Notes under the pieces: generated by a model
Told to the model about the DNA's origin: nothing
Databases searched by the model: none
What the model saw: the letters and a program-made list of their open reading frames with translations, nothing else
Shown here: piece after piece, positions 1 through 13,211 of the stretch
Layout of the letters: each line of letters begins with the position of its first letter
Position numbering within the stretch: the first letter of the stretch is position 1
Translations under genes and position numbers: made by a program
DNA from: Homalodisca vitripennis
Lineage: Eukaryota; Arthropoda; Insecta; Hemiptera; Cicadellidae
Length of the DNA stretch: 64,000 nucleotides
NCBI RefSeq assembly: GCF_021130785.1
Contig: NW_025777943.1
Coordinates: forward strand, 16,086 to 80,085
Reading direction: 5' to 3'

Positions 1-580
1 GAATGATTCTGTTTAAACCATCTAGCATGTGTACCATTTAACAAATCAGAACAAAAAATGAAAATAAAATTGTACATTGGAATCAGATATCGTGACCATA
101 GCTGGCTTTTCTTCAGACATTTTAATACCTTTACACTTTTAAGTATTTACATCTGTCAGGAGTTTGTCATCACTTAACGATGGATAACATGTAGCAATAT
201 TTACGTTCACACACATTAGTTCACTATTTAAATGCATGAAATTGGTGTTTAAAAATGGTAAGAAAGGATGAAACATTTGTTTGCATTAAAATCTCTGCAG
301 ATAAGAACATTTCTTATTTCAACCTATAATGTAATTATCATTGTGTACAGCATTTACTCAGATAAGAGAACTGAATATTTTACTTGAAAAATGTATAAAC
401 AAATTCAGATAAAAAAGAATTAATTTCTTCATTCATAGTATATTGCAATAGGAGAATGAATAAAAAATTATGTAAGTTTAACAAGGGATAGTGCAAGTGA
501 CTGACAAGTTAATTCCATTCTGGAAACCATTAACTATATATATATAAGCGAGACAGCTACTGTACAGCAGTTTATTATTA
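1..580. other. AT-rich non-coding stretch
   Basis: No supported gene. The stretch is AT-rich with short A and T runs and a small TA run near 535-545, and every reading frame is short. Confidence 0.5.
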
Positions 581-627
581 CGGTACTTGGAACATGCTTC
601 CATAATATTGTGTCACGTATCGTTTAG

Positions 628-813
628 AGTGTCTGAAAACTCAAGGGTGGGAATTAACAGAGCTACTCAATACAAGAAGAAACCCAGTGTAACTAGCAAG
701 TACGATCACTTTACAAAGTACATACAAAATAAAGCACCTGTCACAAAGTATGGGGGTGCTTTATTCAAGACTACAGACGCCATCAAATACCTGTACCCGA
801 ATCGCAGTAATTA
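628..813 (+). CDS. Possible terminal coding exon, unidentified
   Basis: A reading frame from about 587 to the TAG at 811-813 has clearly higher GC than its surroundings and a protein-like composition rich in Lys, Thr, Tyr and Asn. It has no in-frame ATG, so if real it would be the last exon of a gene entering from the left. A weak acceptor (pyrimidine-poor, TTTAG) ends at about 627. I do not recognise the peptide; it has no signal peptide or membrane segment. No AATAAA follows closely. It may equally be a chance frame. Confidence 0.25.
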
Positions 814-829
814 GAGGTTCAATATTTAC

Positions 830-1731
830 AATATATACATACACACACACACAAATTTCAAGATCAAAAGAATCTCTGTAGCTACTGACCACAAACCTGG
901 TTGGAACTTAATGTTTCTAGATTACGCAATCTTTCGAACCACAAACTTGCAAACCGAAACCAACATAATAATCGGTTATGTTGTTAAATTAGTTTTGTGT
1001 GTGTTTGGATACCTGTGGGAGAATATCAGCGCAAGGCTTAGAGCAAAACAGTAGGCTATTTGCTGTTGTGGAGAATGATAATAAAGATTGGGCTGTCTCA
1101 GAGCCCAAGGTTTGAGTGTTGCAGATGAAGATATATAAACCTATATATATTACAATACAAGTATATACATAGATGTAACACAATAAACATAATTTAACAA
1201 TTAACCTGCAAATTCTGTCCCAATGATTTTGGAAAAAACCATAACTCCATTAAGAGTGAGAATGACTAATTATCGGTTTGATGTTGTTCGTCAAAATTAT
1301 GAAAGACCATTATGTGCACATGCAATTCAACACAATCAAAACAAACTAGAAAATTGCTTCAACTTAAAGGAATTTAGCATCTAAATATATTTAGCCAAAT
1401 CCCATCCAAAGTACTAATCTGATTAACTTAAGAAATGTTAAAATCGCACATTAATTAATTTTAAAATCAAGTTAACCAGATGGGTTGAACGTAAAATGTC
1501 TGTTTTTTCTTTTGTGTACATGTTTAGTTCTTTGTAAACATTTACAAATATTCCACTTACAGCTGATTAAAAACTTGTTGTTTATGGTATTAATTTTTTT
1601 AAATTATGATTCTGTTTGTTTCTTTTATTAATCAGCATGTTTATTAATCTGATGTTAGGGTCATTTAACCCGAAAATTAAAACATTAACACTGATTTTTT
1701 CTATCTTTTTATAGCTTTTACCTACTTGTAA

Positions 1732-1789
<58 letters not shown>

Positions 1790-2680
1790 TATGGGGGACA
1801 AAGGCAGCTATCCATAAATAAATAAATTAAAAATTACAATTATTAAAAAGTACGTAAGAACAAAGTTCTTGAGTCATAAATTAAAAATAATATTAAAATC
1901 TCCCGTCACAAAGCTAAATCTAAATTACTGAGCCAGTTTAGAGACCCATCCTCTAAAACACTCAGACCAGCCAGACCACCAGAAAACAATCGCAAAGGGC
2001 AGTCGTTTACAATGTTGTGTACGACTTAAAACTTGTAAGTGTACATATATTGTAGGATACGTAATCTGATAGTGTCTATCGCACCTTTACTTGTATTTAT
2101 TGCAATAGATAACTATCAACTTCTGGACTAAACGCGGAGAAGACAAAATTGTAAAATTTGAAACCCGGTGCTGAAAATCGAGTATTAAAACTCGGTTTTA
2201 AATTAAGTTATGAAATTAATACACCTCTGTATATTATAACAACCTGTATAGCACCTTTTCGTCTTACTACAAATAAATAAGTAATAAAGAAACAAAATAA
2301 TTATTTTCTTAAACATATTTGTTTGTTTCTTGTTAATTGTTTGTATTTTCAATCCCCCAATAAACTTGTATAACATCTTTAAAATCTATACAACTTTTTA
2401 AATTTGTCTATAAGTGTTGTCTGCATTTTCTATAAATATACAGAAGAAAATATAGCATATTTCATTTTGATAAATCTATACTATCGTTTGGTGGATCAAG
2501 TTCATTATCTGTTTTGGAGATTTTGGTTAAACTGTTATAAATAATTGCCTCTAATATTGTAATTCTATTATGTTTTTACTAAATTAGAACTATATGTTTT
2601 TTAGTAACTTTCATCAGGACATTTAAAAAATTGACTATATGATTACCTAAATTTTTATTTGCAGATGTATTCTATACTAT
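830..2680. other. AT-rich intergenic stretch
   Basis: No gene supported. It contains the TA microsatellite listed separately and short homopolymer runs. The minus-strand frame over the TA tract is only an alternating Tyr-Ile translation of the repeat. Confidence 0.5.
1733..1787. repeat. (TA)n microsatellite
   Basis: About 55 bp of uninterrupted TA dinucleotides. Confidence 0.95.
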
Positions 2681-2689
2681 TATGTAATA

Positions 2690-3545
2690 ATATAATGATG
2701 TCTGTCTGTGTGTTTGTGAGCGCGCACGTTTGTACGTGTATGTGTGTGATCACGTAAAAACTATTGGATCGAGAGTACTGAAACATGGACATTCTTAGGA
2801 TCCCTGGTTAACATGTTGGCCTACTCTTGTTACTAAAATCCCTCCAGGCTACGCCGTACTGGTCACTAAATTGTATTACAGCAAATAAACATTATTATTT
2901 AAAAGATCCTGTTAAATTTTATCAACTGTTCTGTATAAATGTTTTATGACAGCACAACTATATTTTTAATTAATTTAAAACATTATTTTCAATTTGGTAA
3001 AATTACAGTCTTAACAGCATAAAGTAAGTTTGTTAGTAACATCATTTCTTATTTCAACCTTTTCTGCAATCACTGTTGCAATCACAGAAATATTTCCAGA
3101 AGTGAAAATTAAAAGTTTTCATTACAAATATACTTTTAACATTTTAGCAAATTTTAAGTGAAATGTATGATCAGTACTGTAATGCAGATATCAAAGACAA
3201 AGTTACTATCTAACATCTAATAATATATATTTATATATTTAAAGACTGTTATAAAACACATCTTAGTTGCCTTTTGTCAGAAGTAGGCTTCTCATACTTG
3301 TGTACAAATATATCTCGAATATATATGTACATTTTCCTTGATCGGGGAAATAAGACTGTCAACGGTGGCACTAAAACACATACACAGGAATAAATTACAA
3401 TGGCCACAAATATACACTTATTGACATATGTTCTTGATCGTGACAGCAAGGCAAATTCAACGTTGGCATCGGAAATGTGAAGTGTTCGTACACGTGCAAA
3501 GTCTACGAAATTGCCTGCGAAGCCACGGGCAACTGCTAGTAATTT
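2690..3545 (-). repeat. RTE/SINE-like interspersed repeat, copy 1 (minus)
   Basis: The copy is inverted. Its head on the minus strand carries the GGCTTCGCAGGCAAT-like block (as GCGAAGCCACGGGCAACTGC near 3520-3537). Its tail, near 2700-2790, carries the GTCTGTCTGTG and GATCACGTAAAAACTA blocks. The middle shares an AGAAGTAGGCTTCTCA block with the copy at 12.2 kb. The shared order of blocks supports one family. Assignment to RTE-related SINE-like repeats rests on general resemblance and is inference. Confidence 0.6.
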
Positions 3546-6500
3546 ATTTATATAATAAACTAAAACTTAACTAAGTCAAACAATCTTTTCCAAAAGTTCG
3601 GTCTTTATCTACGTTTTATTTTAAATTTAGTTAAATTTCTTGTTGTTTACAACAGTTCTTTATTACAAATACCAGAACAATCTTGCGCCATATCTAAATT
3701 TAATATGTAATTATGTTCTATAGATAATTGTTCTAATATTCTGGTAGTTCTAATAATGTTAATAATTTTACATATTCTAGTTATATTTTATATTATATTG
3801 CAACAGGTTTCTTATATTTGTTTTGTGTAGTTTTAAAATGTTTGTTTATAATTTGTTTAATTCCTTCCATTGTTTTTGTATTGTAATCTACAAATTTTTG
3901 GTAATTTCACGTTTACGCGATGTAATTGGAATTTAAAGTATTTACTTCTTAAATAAATTATTAAATGAGCCATAAGTATCTTTATTTAATAGGAAAGTAA
4001 AACTACTTTTTATGTAAGACTTGAGAAAAGAATAAAGTTCAATGTGGGTTCAATAAAAGTAATTGTGGGTCTTTAAGTAACTCACAAAAATACTACAGAA
4101 ACTCTGTTTATAACAACGATTTTGATTTATATTATGTCCAATATCAAATAAAGAAGAATCAAAAATATATAAAAAGAGGATTAAAGAAAAAGTTGTTTAT
4201 AACTAAGGTTATGCCATAAGTGGCACTGTTTTAACTTTATTTTCTAACCCAATTCTGTTACCACCTCTAGAACTCTAATTATATTTTTAAACGTATTTTG
4301 ACAACACTTTATTAGCATAAAATTTGACAATATTTTTTTTATTAGTCAACAATGTAAACAGATTAAATCTGAATCTCAATTTTACATTTATCTTTGACAG
4401 ATTTTACATTGATTCCCAACAGATGTAAACTGAATCTGTTTAAAATTTACAATCTTATATTTTAAATAATGTTTTTAACACTATAAATGTATTTTATATA
4501 TAGTTTTATTTTTGTTATTTATACAGCAAAAGAGATTGTAATGTCTGTTAAAGTTTTTGTAGATTCATTTATGGAATTTTTGAACAGCAATATTGTGAGG
4601 TGTTTGTTGTTGTATGTGTCTAATAAGATTTTTTGTAAATTCATTTATGGAGATCAGCCAGAGACTATACATTGATTTTCTGTTGTCTCAGGAGTGGTCC
4701 ACGAGCGCCATATTAATATTTACTACTGAATATATACTGTAAACCTTAATATTTTAATCTTCAGCAATTTTTATTAGGGTCTGGTTATAAACATGTTAAA
4801 CATTATTACCGTAAATACTTATAATTTAGAACACTTTATGGAGGTATGAACAAATTATACTTTTGTCTTGAGGACTGTAGCTCTGAAATTAAAAAAAAAA
4901 ACAAACAATCAAAACCCTATAGGCACCGTCGTAATGTGTAAGCATTCTAGATTGTTTAACTGAGAACTATGTCATGTGCTATTAGATTTATTCAAAATAG
5001 TTTAATTTTTGACCGCAAGTAAATGACACCATGGAAACTAAACGCACTCAAAGAAAATTCTCTCAAATGAAAAAAATGCAATCATATTTAAAGAGCACAA
5101 TGATTATGTTTACCTTTACTATTTTTCAAATATCTGAAGGAGCCCATAAAGACTTAACCTAGGACTTCAAGGTTGCATTATGTTAATGATAACCCTTGTT
5201 TCCTCACTTCCTTGCAGGAGTGGCTCTGAACACAATCTTCATCCATTAAATTGCCTCAATTACGTTTGAATATCCAGGAAAGTCTTACTTGCTATCCAAG
5301 CAAGCTTGCAGCCAAGGTCTTTATTCTTGTTACTCGTTCAAGATTGGTATGGTGGTGTAGTTGCACTCTGTACTCTGTAGGAGACACATACCAACCCTAC
5401 ACCCTATGTGATTTTCGGGACTAACACAGTACACGTGCAGAGGACTCCAGGTATTTATGTTTATATTTTAATTAAATTAACCTTTCATATAGATGAAAAT
5501 TTTTACATAAAATTCATGGAAGAAGACTAATGTCAATGTGCGCTTCAATGTTTCATGAAAGACCAAAATTATACTATAGAATGGCAAATAATTATAAAAT
5601 TGGAAAAAAGTTCCCTCCTTTATCTCTTAACATAGATGGTATTCATAAATAAACATAAATCTTTAGAAGACGTCCCATTGGACTAACGGAGTCGTTATTA
5701 AAATTAATTTTGTTCCTTTTCTCCCTTAAATAGAGGAACCATTTGAAATTATGAAACAGGAAATCATACCTAAATATCCATCAAAACTTAGGATGCAAGG
5801 ATCAATTCTAGTAACACTTAATTTAAATTATAAAAGAATAGATTGGAAACAGATTTGATACGAGTGTTATATATAAAAGAAGTGTTTTTAGTGGTGATGG
5901 AATTAGCTTAATTAACTTTTGTGTATTCTTTTATTTCATTAGGCAAAATAATTTTCCTTTAAAAACGCCGAAATATACCTTTTTTGACAAATTGCGAAAT
6001 TAAACAATTCGTCCTCTTTTTATTTTATAAAACTCAAAACAATTGTGTTAAAATTCAATTCCTTTAGAAAAGGAAATATCGAAAGGTGATTTTTAACAAG
6101 TATTCAACATAATTAATTATTAACCGTGACTGATTAATTGTATTTTATTCATTGAAATAATATTTTTATAGCTGTTGGTAAAATTCCTAGAATTCTGAAA
6201 TTATTATAGACTCATAATTTATGTTTCTTAATTTCATCTAATTAATTGGTTGAGCTTTTATATTCATTATATCCAGATACACCTTTTCTGTTCAAATATT
6301 CTGGAAACTCCATTTATCTGGAGTTTTTAATTGTCGAGTTACTTGATTTGATTGTCTTCTATTCAAAGTTTTAGATACACTTATCTTTAAAAACTATGTA
6401 ATGTGATTTCCAAAAGATGTATTTACATTTTTTTACATATCTTAATTATATTGTAGATTTTTTTGTTTAAAACTCATTGAAACATTAGAAAAAGTATTAC

Positions 6501-8990
6501 AAACTTAAATTAATTTTCAAACCGTTGACATACTTTGGATCTTTATGTCTTACATACTTCCTCCGATTTTATTTTTTAGAAAATCCTTATCTATTAAAAT
6601 CAGTCTATTCATTCACAATTTCTACTAGTTCGTTTTTTTAATTTTTTGTTTCATCTAAATGTAAAAATAATTTGTTTTGATTTGAATATCTAATTTAAAA
6701 ATTCTGATAAAACCATTTCAAAGATTTATTTTTTATAATTTTAACCTAACATATCGATATTTATGTATTATTTTTTCACCGGTTTTCATTAAATACAATG
6801 TTTTTAATTCCCAGTCGTTAATTTTTTTCGATAAAAAATTTGTATAAGAGCATCTATTAGTTTAAAAAAGCGTTTAACAATGTTTTAAATGATAATTCAT
6901 ATTTGTTTTATTTTATTAAATAAAATAACTTAAGTTATATTTTTTCTTTCTTTTTAGCGTATAAGTATTAGATCTTGTTTTCAATTTTACAACCTGTAAA
7001 TATTTCAAGGGAAAATTATTACTGATTTCATTCATGATTTAGTTTTTAATGATTTTTAACTCTTTTTTTAAAATTGCTCTTAAAGTAAATAATAAAAACT
7101 TGATTGCTTGATAAATATTGTATTTTGTGAAAATGTGAAGGTATAAACCACCTGACATTTGCGTAGATAGTGTTATCATAATTAACATATAATCAATTGC
7201 CTGTATAGTATTATGTATTTTAAAAGTTCTGCCACTTTTTAGCTTAATACTGCTAGAATTACCTCATTCTTTCGAATATACTATTGTAATAAAATAACCT
7301 GATATTATACATATATCAGATTTACATATTAACAGATTCTTTTTAGATGTGTATACAACACAACAATTATAAGATACTATATCTTTGTTATCTACTTTTA
7401 TTACTAATGTTTTACTAATGCTAACAAGTTCTTCTTTTTTATTGTACTTTTTACGTATATAGTATAAATGTAAAAGACTTACTTCTATAATTTTTTTCAA
7501 ATGATTCCAATTTTTACAAGCTGTTTTATAAAGTCGGTAATATATTTCTCTATTTTAAACTAAAACACATTTAGAAATATTCTAAATTTATTTATAATTA
7601 ATTAGAAAACATAATTTTAAACACAATAAAACTATGTATGTATACATCTATATTTTAGGAGTAAAAACAACCCTACTGCTGCTTTTGTTATTGTGCCTTA
7701 ATATTATTTACTTCAATTTGTTTACACAATATATGTTTGAGTTTTTTCCATACTTTCGTGGACAAAATAATCTGTGTTTCTCTTAGTTTAATTATAAGTG
7801 ACTTGTCAAATATATAAAGCTAATAATAGCCTAATGAATTATTTAAGTAATATTTCTACTTATTTAAAATTCTCGTACAGTCCTTAACATCAAATTTTGC
7901 ATGTAGTTTCGCAGAATTTTTAAATGTGTATTACAATTAAAGAGATGCCATTTAAAATACATTTTCTTTCCAATTTTAAATGTTATGGTGGTAGAGTTGG
8001 TGTTCAGTTGAGTTAACGTTTTAAATTTTTAAAGCTTTTTAGTAACATCTTTCCTGAGGACAAGAACAATATAAAAACATTTTACTCATTCCTAAAGATG
8101 TTATTGACATTTGAAGTATTATTTTAAAGGTATCTTATAATTAGTCTCTTTCATTAAACTTAATCAATTTTCCTAAATCATGCATAATTAAAAGATTATA
8201 TCGTTCCCAAGCGTTGTCATATATTTACTATAGTAAAACACATTTTTATCTTAACCTGTTTGTCTTCAGAATTGATTATAAATTATTGCCTAACAGTTCT
8301 ATTTTAGCAACATATAATATAGTTAGAGATGTATCATGGTTTAAACGCCGTTGTTGGATTTATATGACATATGAAGACCTCTACTAACTGACATTGAAAT
8401 ATTGTATAGATACTTGACAGTGATACTTATAGTGGTGGAGTCATCAGTGCTGACAAACGAAGACAAAGAAACAGCTCTTAATTTGGTAGCTTAAGAAGGT
8501 TCAATCGTTTTGGTAATGAAATATTTTATTATTTTAATAAAAATTTGGGTCACAGCCATTTAGCACTCGTTGCCTGATAACAGGACAATGAAAATCTTCT
8601 TCATCATTCAATGGAAGAATGGAAGGCTTGTGGAGCAGAGTTTTTGAGACATCTAACGAGGGATAAAACCCAAAGATCAATCATATCAACATAATCTTTT
8701 ACTTTATATGAATAATTACTGAAATAACTGATACTTTTTTATTAAAAAATCATTTTCTTGAGCCAAATTGTATTTAAAAGTGTGTTTTTATTATATTTCA
8801 TTACAAAAGTAATTGTTTTGTGTATTGTGTAACTTTTTAGATACATTGACATTCTACATATACTACAATTTCTAACAATGTATTAATATGTGTATGAAGG
8901 ATAAATAAATTCAGTTCAAATAAACAATAAATATATTGGTCTCATAGAACTTTTGTGTCTTTAGATTTTGAAATAATTCCATTATCAATT
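3546..8990. other. Long AT-rich intergenic region
   Basis: No gene, RNA gene or recognisable mobile element found. The region is very AT-rich with abundant TTTT and ATTTA runs. Slightly GC-richer patches at about 5160-5460 and 8540-8660 have no long open frame. Open frames near 4487-4675 and 7264-7500 have low-complexity, AT-driven composition. Confidence 0.5.
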
Positions 8991-8993
8991 CTG

Positions 8994-9050
8994 TTTGTCG
9001 GTTATAACCGACAAATAATGGAAATATTTTATAACCTATAGGTTATAAAA
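8994..9050. repeat. Two adjacent perfect palindromes
   Basis: Bases 8994-9015 form a perfect 22-bp palindrome centred on GGTTATAACC. Bases 9027-9050 form a perfect 24-bp palindrome centred on ACCTATAGGT. Both are built from the heptamer GGTTATA in alternating orientation, separated by 11 bp. An outer CCATTA/TAATGG pair also matches across the first one. The function is unknown; an operator-like site or the end of a decayed DNA element are both possible. Confidence 0.7.
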
Positions 9051-9240
9051 ATTTAGATACACCAGCACTCAAAGGGTGCTACCTAATGATTGCATTTTTT
9101 TTAAATAGGTATATCTCTTTTATAGTAGATTATGAACATCACGAACATTATTATATTATTTTTAAATCAAAACGGCTCTGTGGTTATTAACCAGAAAAGG
9201 ACTTAAGTCTAAAAACGCCTTAACCTCCGAATTACATATA

Positions 9241-9783
9241 CAGGGTGAGTCAGAAATATGGTAACATATTTTAAGACGTGATTGTAGAGCTAAAAATAAG
9301 AAAAAAAATGTTATATAAAGGTAGGTCCGGAAACGCTCCATAACTGAGCAAAGGCTGGCGAAAGATTTTGCTTTGTTTTCAGTTCACCTGGTGAAATTAA
9401 GTGATTTTGAAAGGTTTTGTTCTTACTTTTTATCTCAAATAAGATGGATTTATAAGGAAAGTTACCTGAAAAATCAAATAAAACCACTCTAGAGGTTGTA
9501 ATGTGATCAGTTTTTGCGAAACAGTATGAAATTTGCAAAAAATCTAATAACAAAATACCATTTTAAATGTTTGAACTCGAATAACATTGTTAAATGATCA
9601 ATAAACAAATTGTTTTTCCTAATACAGATTGTAGAGAATTTAATTCTGAAAACAACCATAATAAACAAAGTTAACAAAATGTGTAAAAAAGTTATGAAAT
9701 TGACTCCTCACGTAATACACTACACAGCAATTTTTTGCTGTTTTATAATAAGGAATGAGTATCTGATTGGTAACAGCTGGTAA
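9241..9783. repeat. Left terminal inverted repeat of element 1
   Basis: Pairs inversely with about 11185-11709. Shared blocks can be followed from CAGGGTGAGTCAG at the tip, through the GGTCCGGAAACGCTCCAT block and the CACCTGGTGAAATTAAGTGA block, to GAGTATCTGATTGGTAACAG at the inner end. Confidence 0.85.
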
Positions 9784-9989
9784 TAATTATTTATTTAAAC
9801 AACAACTGTTTAAACATGTTTAAATAATAAATAATCAGCTTGGCATTTATTATTAGATGACATATGTCACCTCATTGTTGAACAAAACAACAAACTGTAA
9901 AGATACTATGTGCTTGTGTTAAGTATTTTAACCGGTTATTTCCCTCCATTTTATTAGTGATTTTGTGTTGTGTGTTTCATTTATTAAAA

Positions 9990-11098
9990 ATGGAAGGTAA
10001 TATTCATGTGTATTCAAACTCTGATTTAGCAGACATGCATTTTAATGTATGGTTTGGGACGCTGCAATAGTACTTCAGCAAGACGTCTGTCTAGCAAGAG
10101 AACTTTCCTAACCGCAGGTGTCATAGCGCAAGATTTTTGCCACTGTTCATCAACGCCTATCTGAAACAGGTTCTTTGAAGTCTTCGGAGCATAGTAATGC
10201 AGGCATCGCACGATCATGTAGGACTGTTGAATTAGAAGAGTTGGTTCTTAATAAAATTTCTGATTATCCTGAAAAGAGCACTAGAGAATTGTCACTATAG
10301 TTCAATGTCAGCCAATCTAGTATTCGGAGAATACTACACGAGTACCAGTTACAACCATACCACTTCCAGCATGTCCAAGCAACTCCATGTTCCAGCAACT
10401 CTTTTGCCACAAGACTACGCTCCCCATGTTGTTTTTGTCGATGGCTTCTGTTAAAATATGCTGATCCAAACTTTTTGAATACAATTTTGTTTACCAACGA
10501 GGCTCACTTTACAAGAACAGCTATCATTAACTTCCATAACAACCACATGTGGGCAGACAGAAATCCTCATGGTATCAAACCTAATCGCCCACAACATTGG
10601 TTTTCAGGAAATGTTTGGGTTGGAATCTTAGCCGATGATTTTGTCGTATTCGTGCTTCCTCCCAGGCTTAATGGCGTGGTGTACTTGAACTTTTTAAGAG
10701 ACGAGCTACCTAATCTGCTTGATGATGTACCTCTGCATTTGCGCCAAAACATGTGCTTTATGCATGACGGGGTACCTGCGCACTACTCTCTGGCTGTTCG
10801 TGGACACCTAAATGAGAGTTTCACAAATCAATCAATAGGCCGAGGTGGACCAGTTTCATGCCCAGCAAGATCACCGGACTTAAATCCTTTGGACTTCTTT
10901 TACCTTTGGGGACTTTTAAAAAGATTAGTTTACTCTTCCCCTATAGATACCATTGAAGAACTCCGATTAAACATGTCTAATGGAATAGAAACCATTAAGC
11001 AGACACCTGGTTTTTTTGAACGGGTCCGAAACTTGATGAGAAGACGTTTGAACGCGTGCATTTTGAACAATGGAGGTCATTTAGAGCATCCTTTTTAA
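9990..11098 (+). pseudogene. Transposase of element 1, DUF4817-type HTH plus DDE domain, broken
   Basis: The ATG at 9990 opens a helix-turn-helix region (ADMHF near residue 15), which hits TAG at about 10069. The homologous reading then continues in other frames through KIFATVHQRLSETGSL (about 10130-10190), a TAG at about 10300 and more frame changes near 10385-10480. The C-terminal catalytic part stays open from 10475 to 11098. It contains FTNEAHF where the first catalytic Asp is expected as FTDEA, then MHDGVPAHY (second Asp) and SPDLNPLDFF (third acidic residue). The Asp-to-Asn change, stops and frameshifts mean it cannot be active. This protein type is common in insect genomes as Tc1/mariner-like transposases. 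Confidence 0.85.
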
Positions 11099-11184
11099 TC
11101 TTCTGGTAATCTTCAGACTAAAAGCGATTGTAGATGTTTATTGTATTTAAAAATAAAATTTTGAACTAAAAATGTTTATTTTTC

Positions 11185-11709
11185 ACCAGCTGTTACCGAT
11201 CAGATACTCATTCAAAAGTTTGCTGTGTAGTGTGATAAGTGAGGAGTCAATATCATAACTTTTTTACACATTTAGTTAACTTTGTTTATTATGGTTGTTT
11301 TCAGAATTAAATTCTCTACAATCTGTATTAGGAAAAACAATTTGTTTATTGGTCATTTAACAATGTTATTCGAGTTCAAACATTTAAAATGGTATTTAGG
11401 TTATTAGATTTTTGGCAAATTTCATACTTTTTCTCAAAAACCGATCACACTACAACCTCTAGAGTGGTTTTATTTGATTTTTCAGGTGACTTTCCTTATA
11501 AATCCATCTTATTTGAGTTAAAAAGTAAGAACACAACCTTTAAGAATCACTTAATTTCACCAGGTGAACTGAAAACAAAGCAAAATCTTTCGCCAGCCAT
11601 TACTCAGTAATGGAGCGTTTCCGGACCTACCTTTACATAACATTTTTTTCTTATTTTTAGCTCTAAAATCACGTCTTAAAATATGTTACCATATTTCTGA
11701 CTCACCCTG
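11185..11709. repeat. Right terminal inverted repeat of element 1
   Basis: Inverted partner of 9241-9783. The frame at 11389-11610 is only the translation of this repeat; its counterpart lies on the minus strand at 9311-9553. Confidence 0.85.
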
Positions 11710-11711
11710 TA

Positions 11712-12190
11712 TATTCAGTTATATACTCACTTTGAATATATTTATAAAATTACATTTTAATATAAAAATAAAGAAACTACTTTGTAACGCAACTGTCTAC
11801 ATTGCATTCAAGGTTATTCACGATTCTAATAGTTTAGTTACGCTGGCCCTCATGTTATCGCCGCATCTTTTTGGATAACGAAGGACACCAGCGATTTCAA
11901 TAATAGAATCGTACAAACCAAGGAAATAATTAATAATAACACCTGGAAAGCTTCAATTTTTGATGATATCTGGCAGTTTTAGTTTGATGTTCAGATTTTA
12001 ATTGCGAGATAATCATTGAGAGAACGGTCAATTACAGCACTAATAATTTGAATAAATTTAGTACTGGTGTATATTGCATACTAGCACGAGGCATTCGAGT
12101 TATTTTTAATTTATAATCTCACATTACACTGTATACACTTGATATGGAGCCTTTGCCATCAACTAAATTAAACCAGCGTTATGGCCATTG
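11712..12190. other. Intergenic stretch without recognised feature
   Basis: No open frame of note and no repeat recognised between element 1 and the repeat copy at 12.2 kb. Confidence 0.5.
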
Positions 12191-12194
12191 TTAG

Positions 12195-13010
12195 CATAAA
12201 CTACCAGTTATCCGCAGCTTCGCACTCAATTTCGTAGGCTTTGCAAATGTATGAGCACTTCTGGTTAAAGTGAATTATATTCCGAAGCCAATATTGAGTT
12301 ATAAAATATATCAAAAAGGGTATATTAATGGCCATTGTAATTTACTTTAAGTTCACGATATTTCTGGTACCACAATTGAGTTTGAAGCGTAAGTAGGTCT
12401 CAGAAGCCTACTTTTGTCAAAAGACAACTAATATAGGTTGTAAAAGTAACTTTTCAGTAAAAGTGAGATAATAACTTTATCTTATATATCTGCTTTACAG
12501 TATTGACCAAGCACTGCGTATTTAATATTTGCTAAAATATACAGTTAAAAGTATATTTCCACTAAAACTTTTAACTATCTGGATGTTTTCTTACTCTATG
12601 CTCAACAGAGGTTTCAGAAAAGGTTTAAACCAGAAGCGCTGCTACTATCAATCTTACTCTATGTTTTACATTAATTTAAACGAATTGAAAAATAATGGTT
12701 AAATTAATTGAACATACATTTGGGGTGCCATAAAACAATGTTTACTCAAAACAGTTAATCACATGCAACAGGCTCTTTCAGTAAATGATATTTCCTTCGT
12801 GTAGTTCTATTTTAGAGAACAATATTGGATTTTTTGCAACTTTAGAGACCAGTGGAGTGTAACCCTGAGAGATTTTCGAAATAGGAATAGGCCTATGCTA
12901 ACCAGGGACGCTAAAAATGTGAATGTAAAATTTCATAACAAACGGTCCAGTTGTTTGTACGTGGTTCAGTAAACACGGACAGACATCATTAGACTTTTAT
13001 ATAATAGTAT
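12195..13010 (+). repeat. RTE/SINE-like interspersed repeat, copy 2 (plus)
   Basis: The head near 12204-12240 is CTACCAGTTATCCGCAGCTT followed by CGCACTCAATTTCG, a decayed form of the head at 28.84 kb. The middle holds AGAAGCCTACTTTTGTCAAA. The 3' end near 12940-13000 carries GGTCCAGTTGTTTGTACG and a GGACAGACAT block. The internal segment at 12605-12680 aligns across the junction that is split by a LINE at 29.26/35.61 kb. Confidence 0.65.
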
Positions 13011-13074
13011 ATATTGCTCGTTATGTCTTATTATTTTGTAGTATCTTCACACCAAAGTCGATAAGATCCACGTA

Positions 13075-13076
<2 letters not shown>

Positions 13077-13144
<68 letters not shown>
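13077..13144. repeat. (TA)n microsatellite with one phase break
   Basis: About 68 bp of TA dinucleotides with one extra A at about 13110, followed by a TATG/TGTA-rich tail to about 13190. Confidence 0.95.
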
Positions 13145-13151
<7 letters not shown>

Positions 13152-13211
13152 TGTATGTATATATATATGTAATGTATATATATAATTTCAATAAAAATTT
13201 AATCATAAAAA

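Larger units (their letters stand above)
9241..11709 (+). mobile_element. Tc1/mariner-like transposon with very long inverted repeats (element 1)
   Basis: The element starts CAGGGTGAGTCAG and ends with the inverted complement CTGACTCACCCTG. It is flanked by TA on both sides (9239-9240 and 11710-11711), as expected for IS630-Tc1-mariner insertion. The terminal inverted repeats are unusually long: the match runs inward from each tip for about 500-540 bp (to about 9783 on the left and from about 11185 on the right) with scattered differences. A single degenerate transposase gene occupies the middle. The 2.47-kb size with one gene suits the superfamily, but the long inverted repeats do not. Confidence 0.9.

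Noticed and set aside
3249..3449. 66-residue minus-strand frame
   Set aside because: Falls inside the RTE/SINE-like repeat copy 1.
4487..4675. 62-residue frame rich in Phe, Ile and Tyr
   Set aside because: AT-driven composition, no motif, no splice or promoter context.
7264..7500. 78-residue minus-strand frame
   Set aside because: Composition follows the AT-rich DNA; no recognisable domain.
10475..11098. Host gene with a DDE domain
   Set aside because: It lies between transposon inverted repeats with TA flanks, has a mutated catalytic Asp, and its N-terminal part is present upstream in broken frames.
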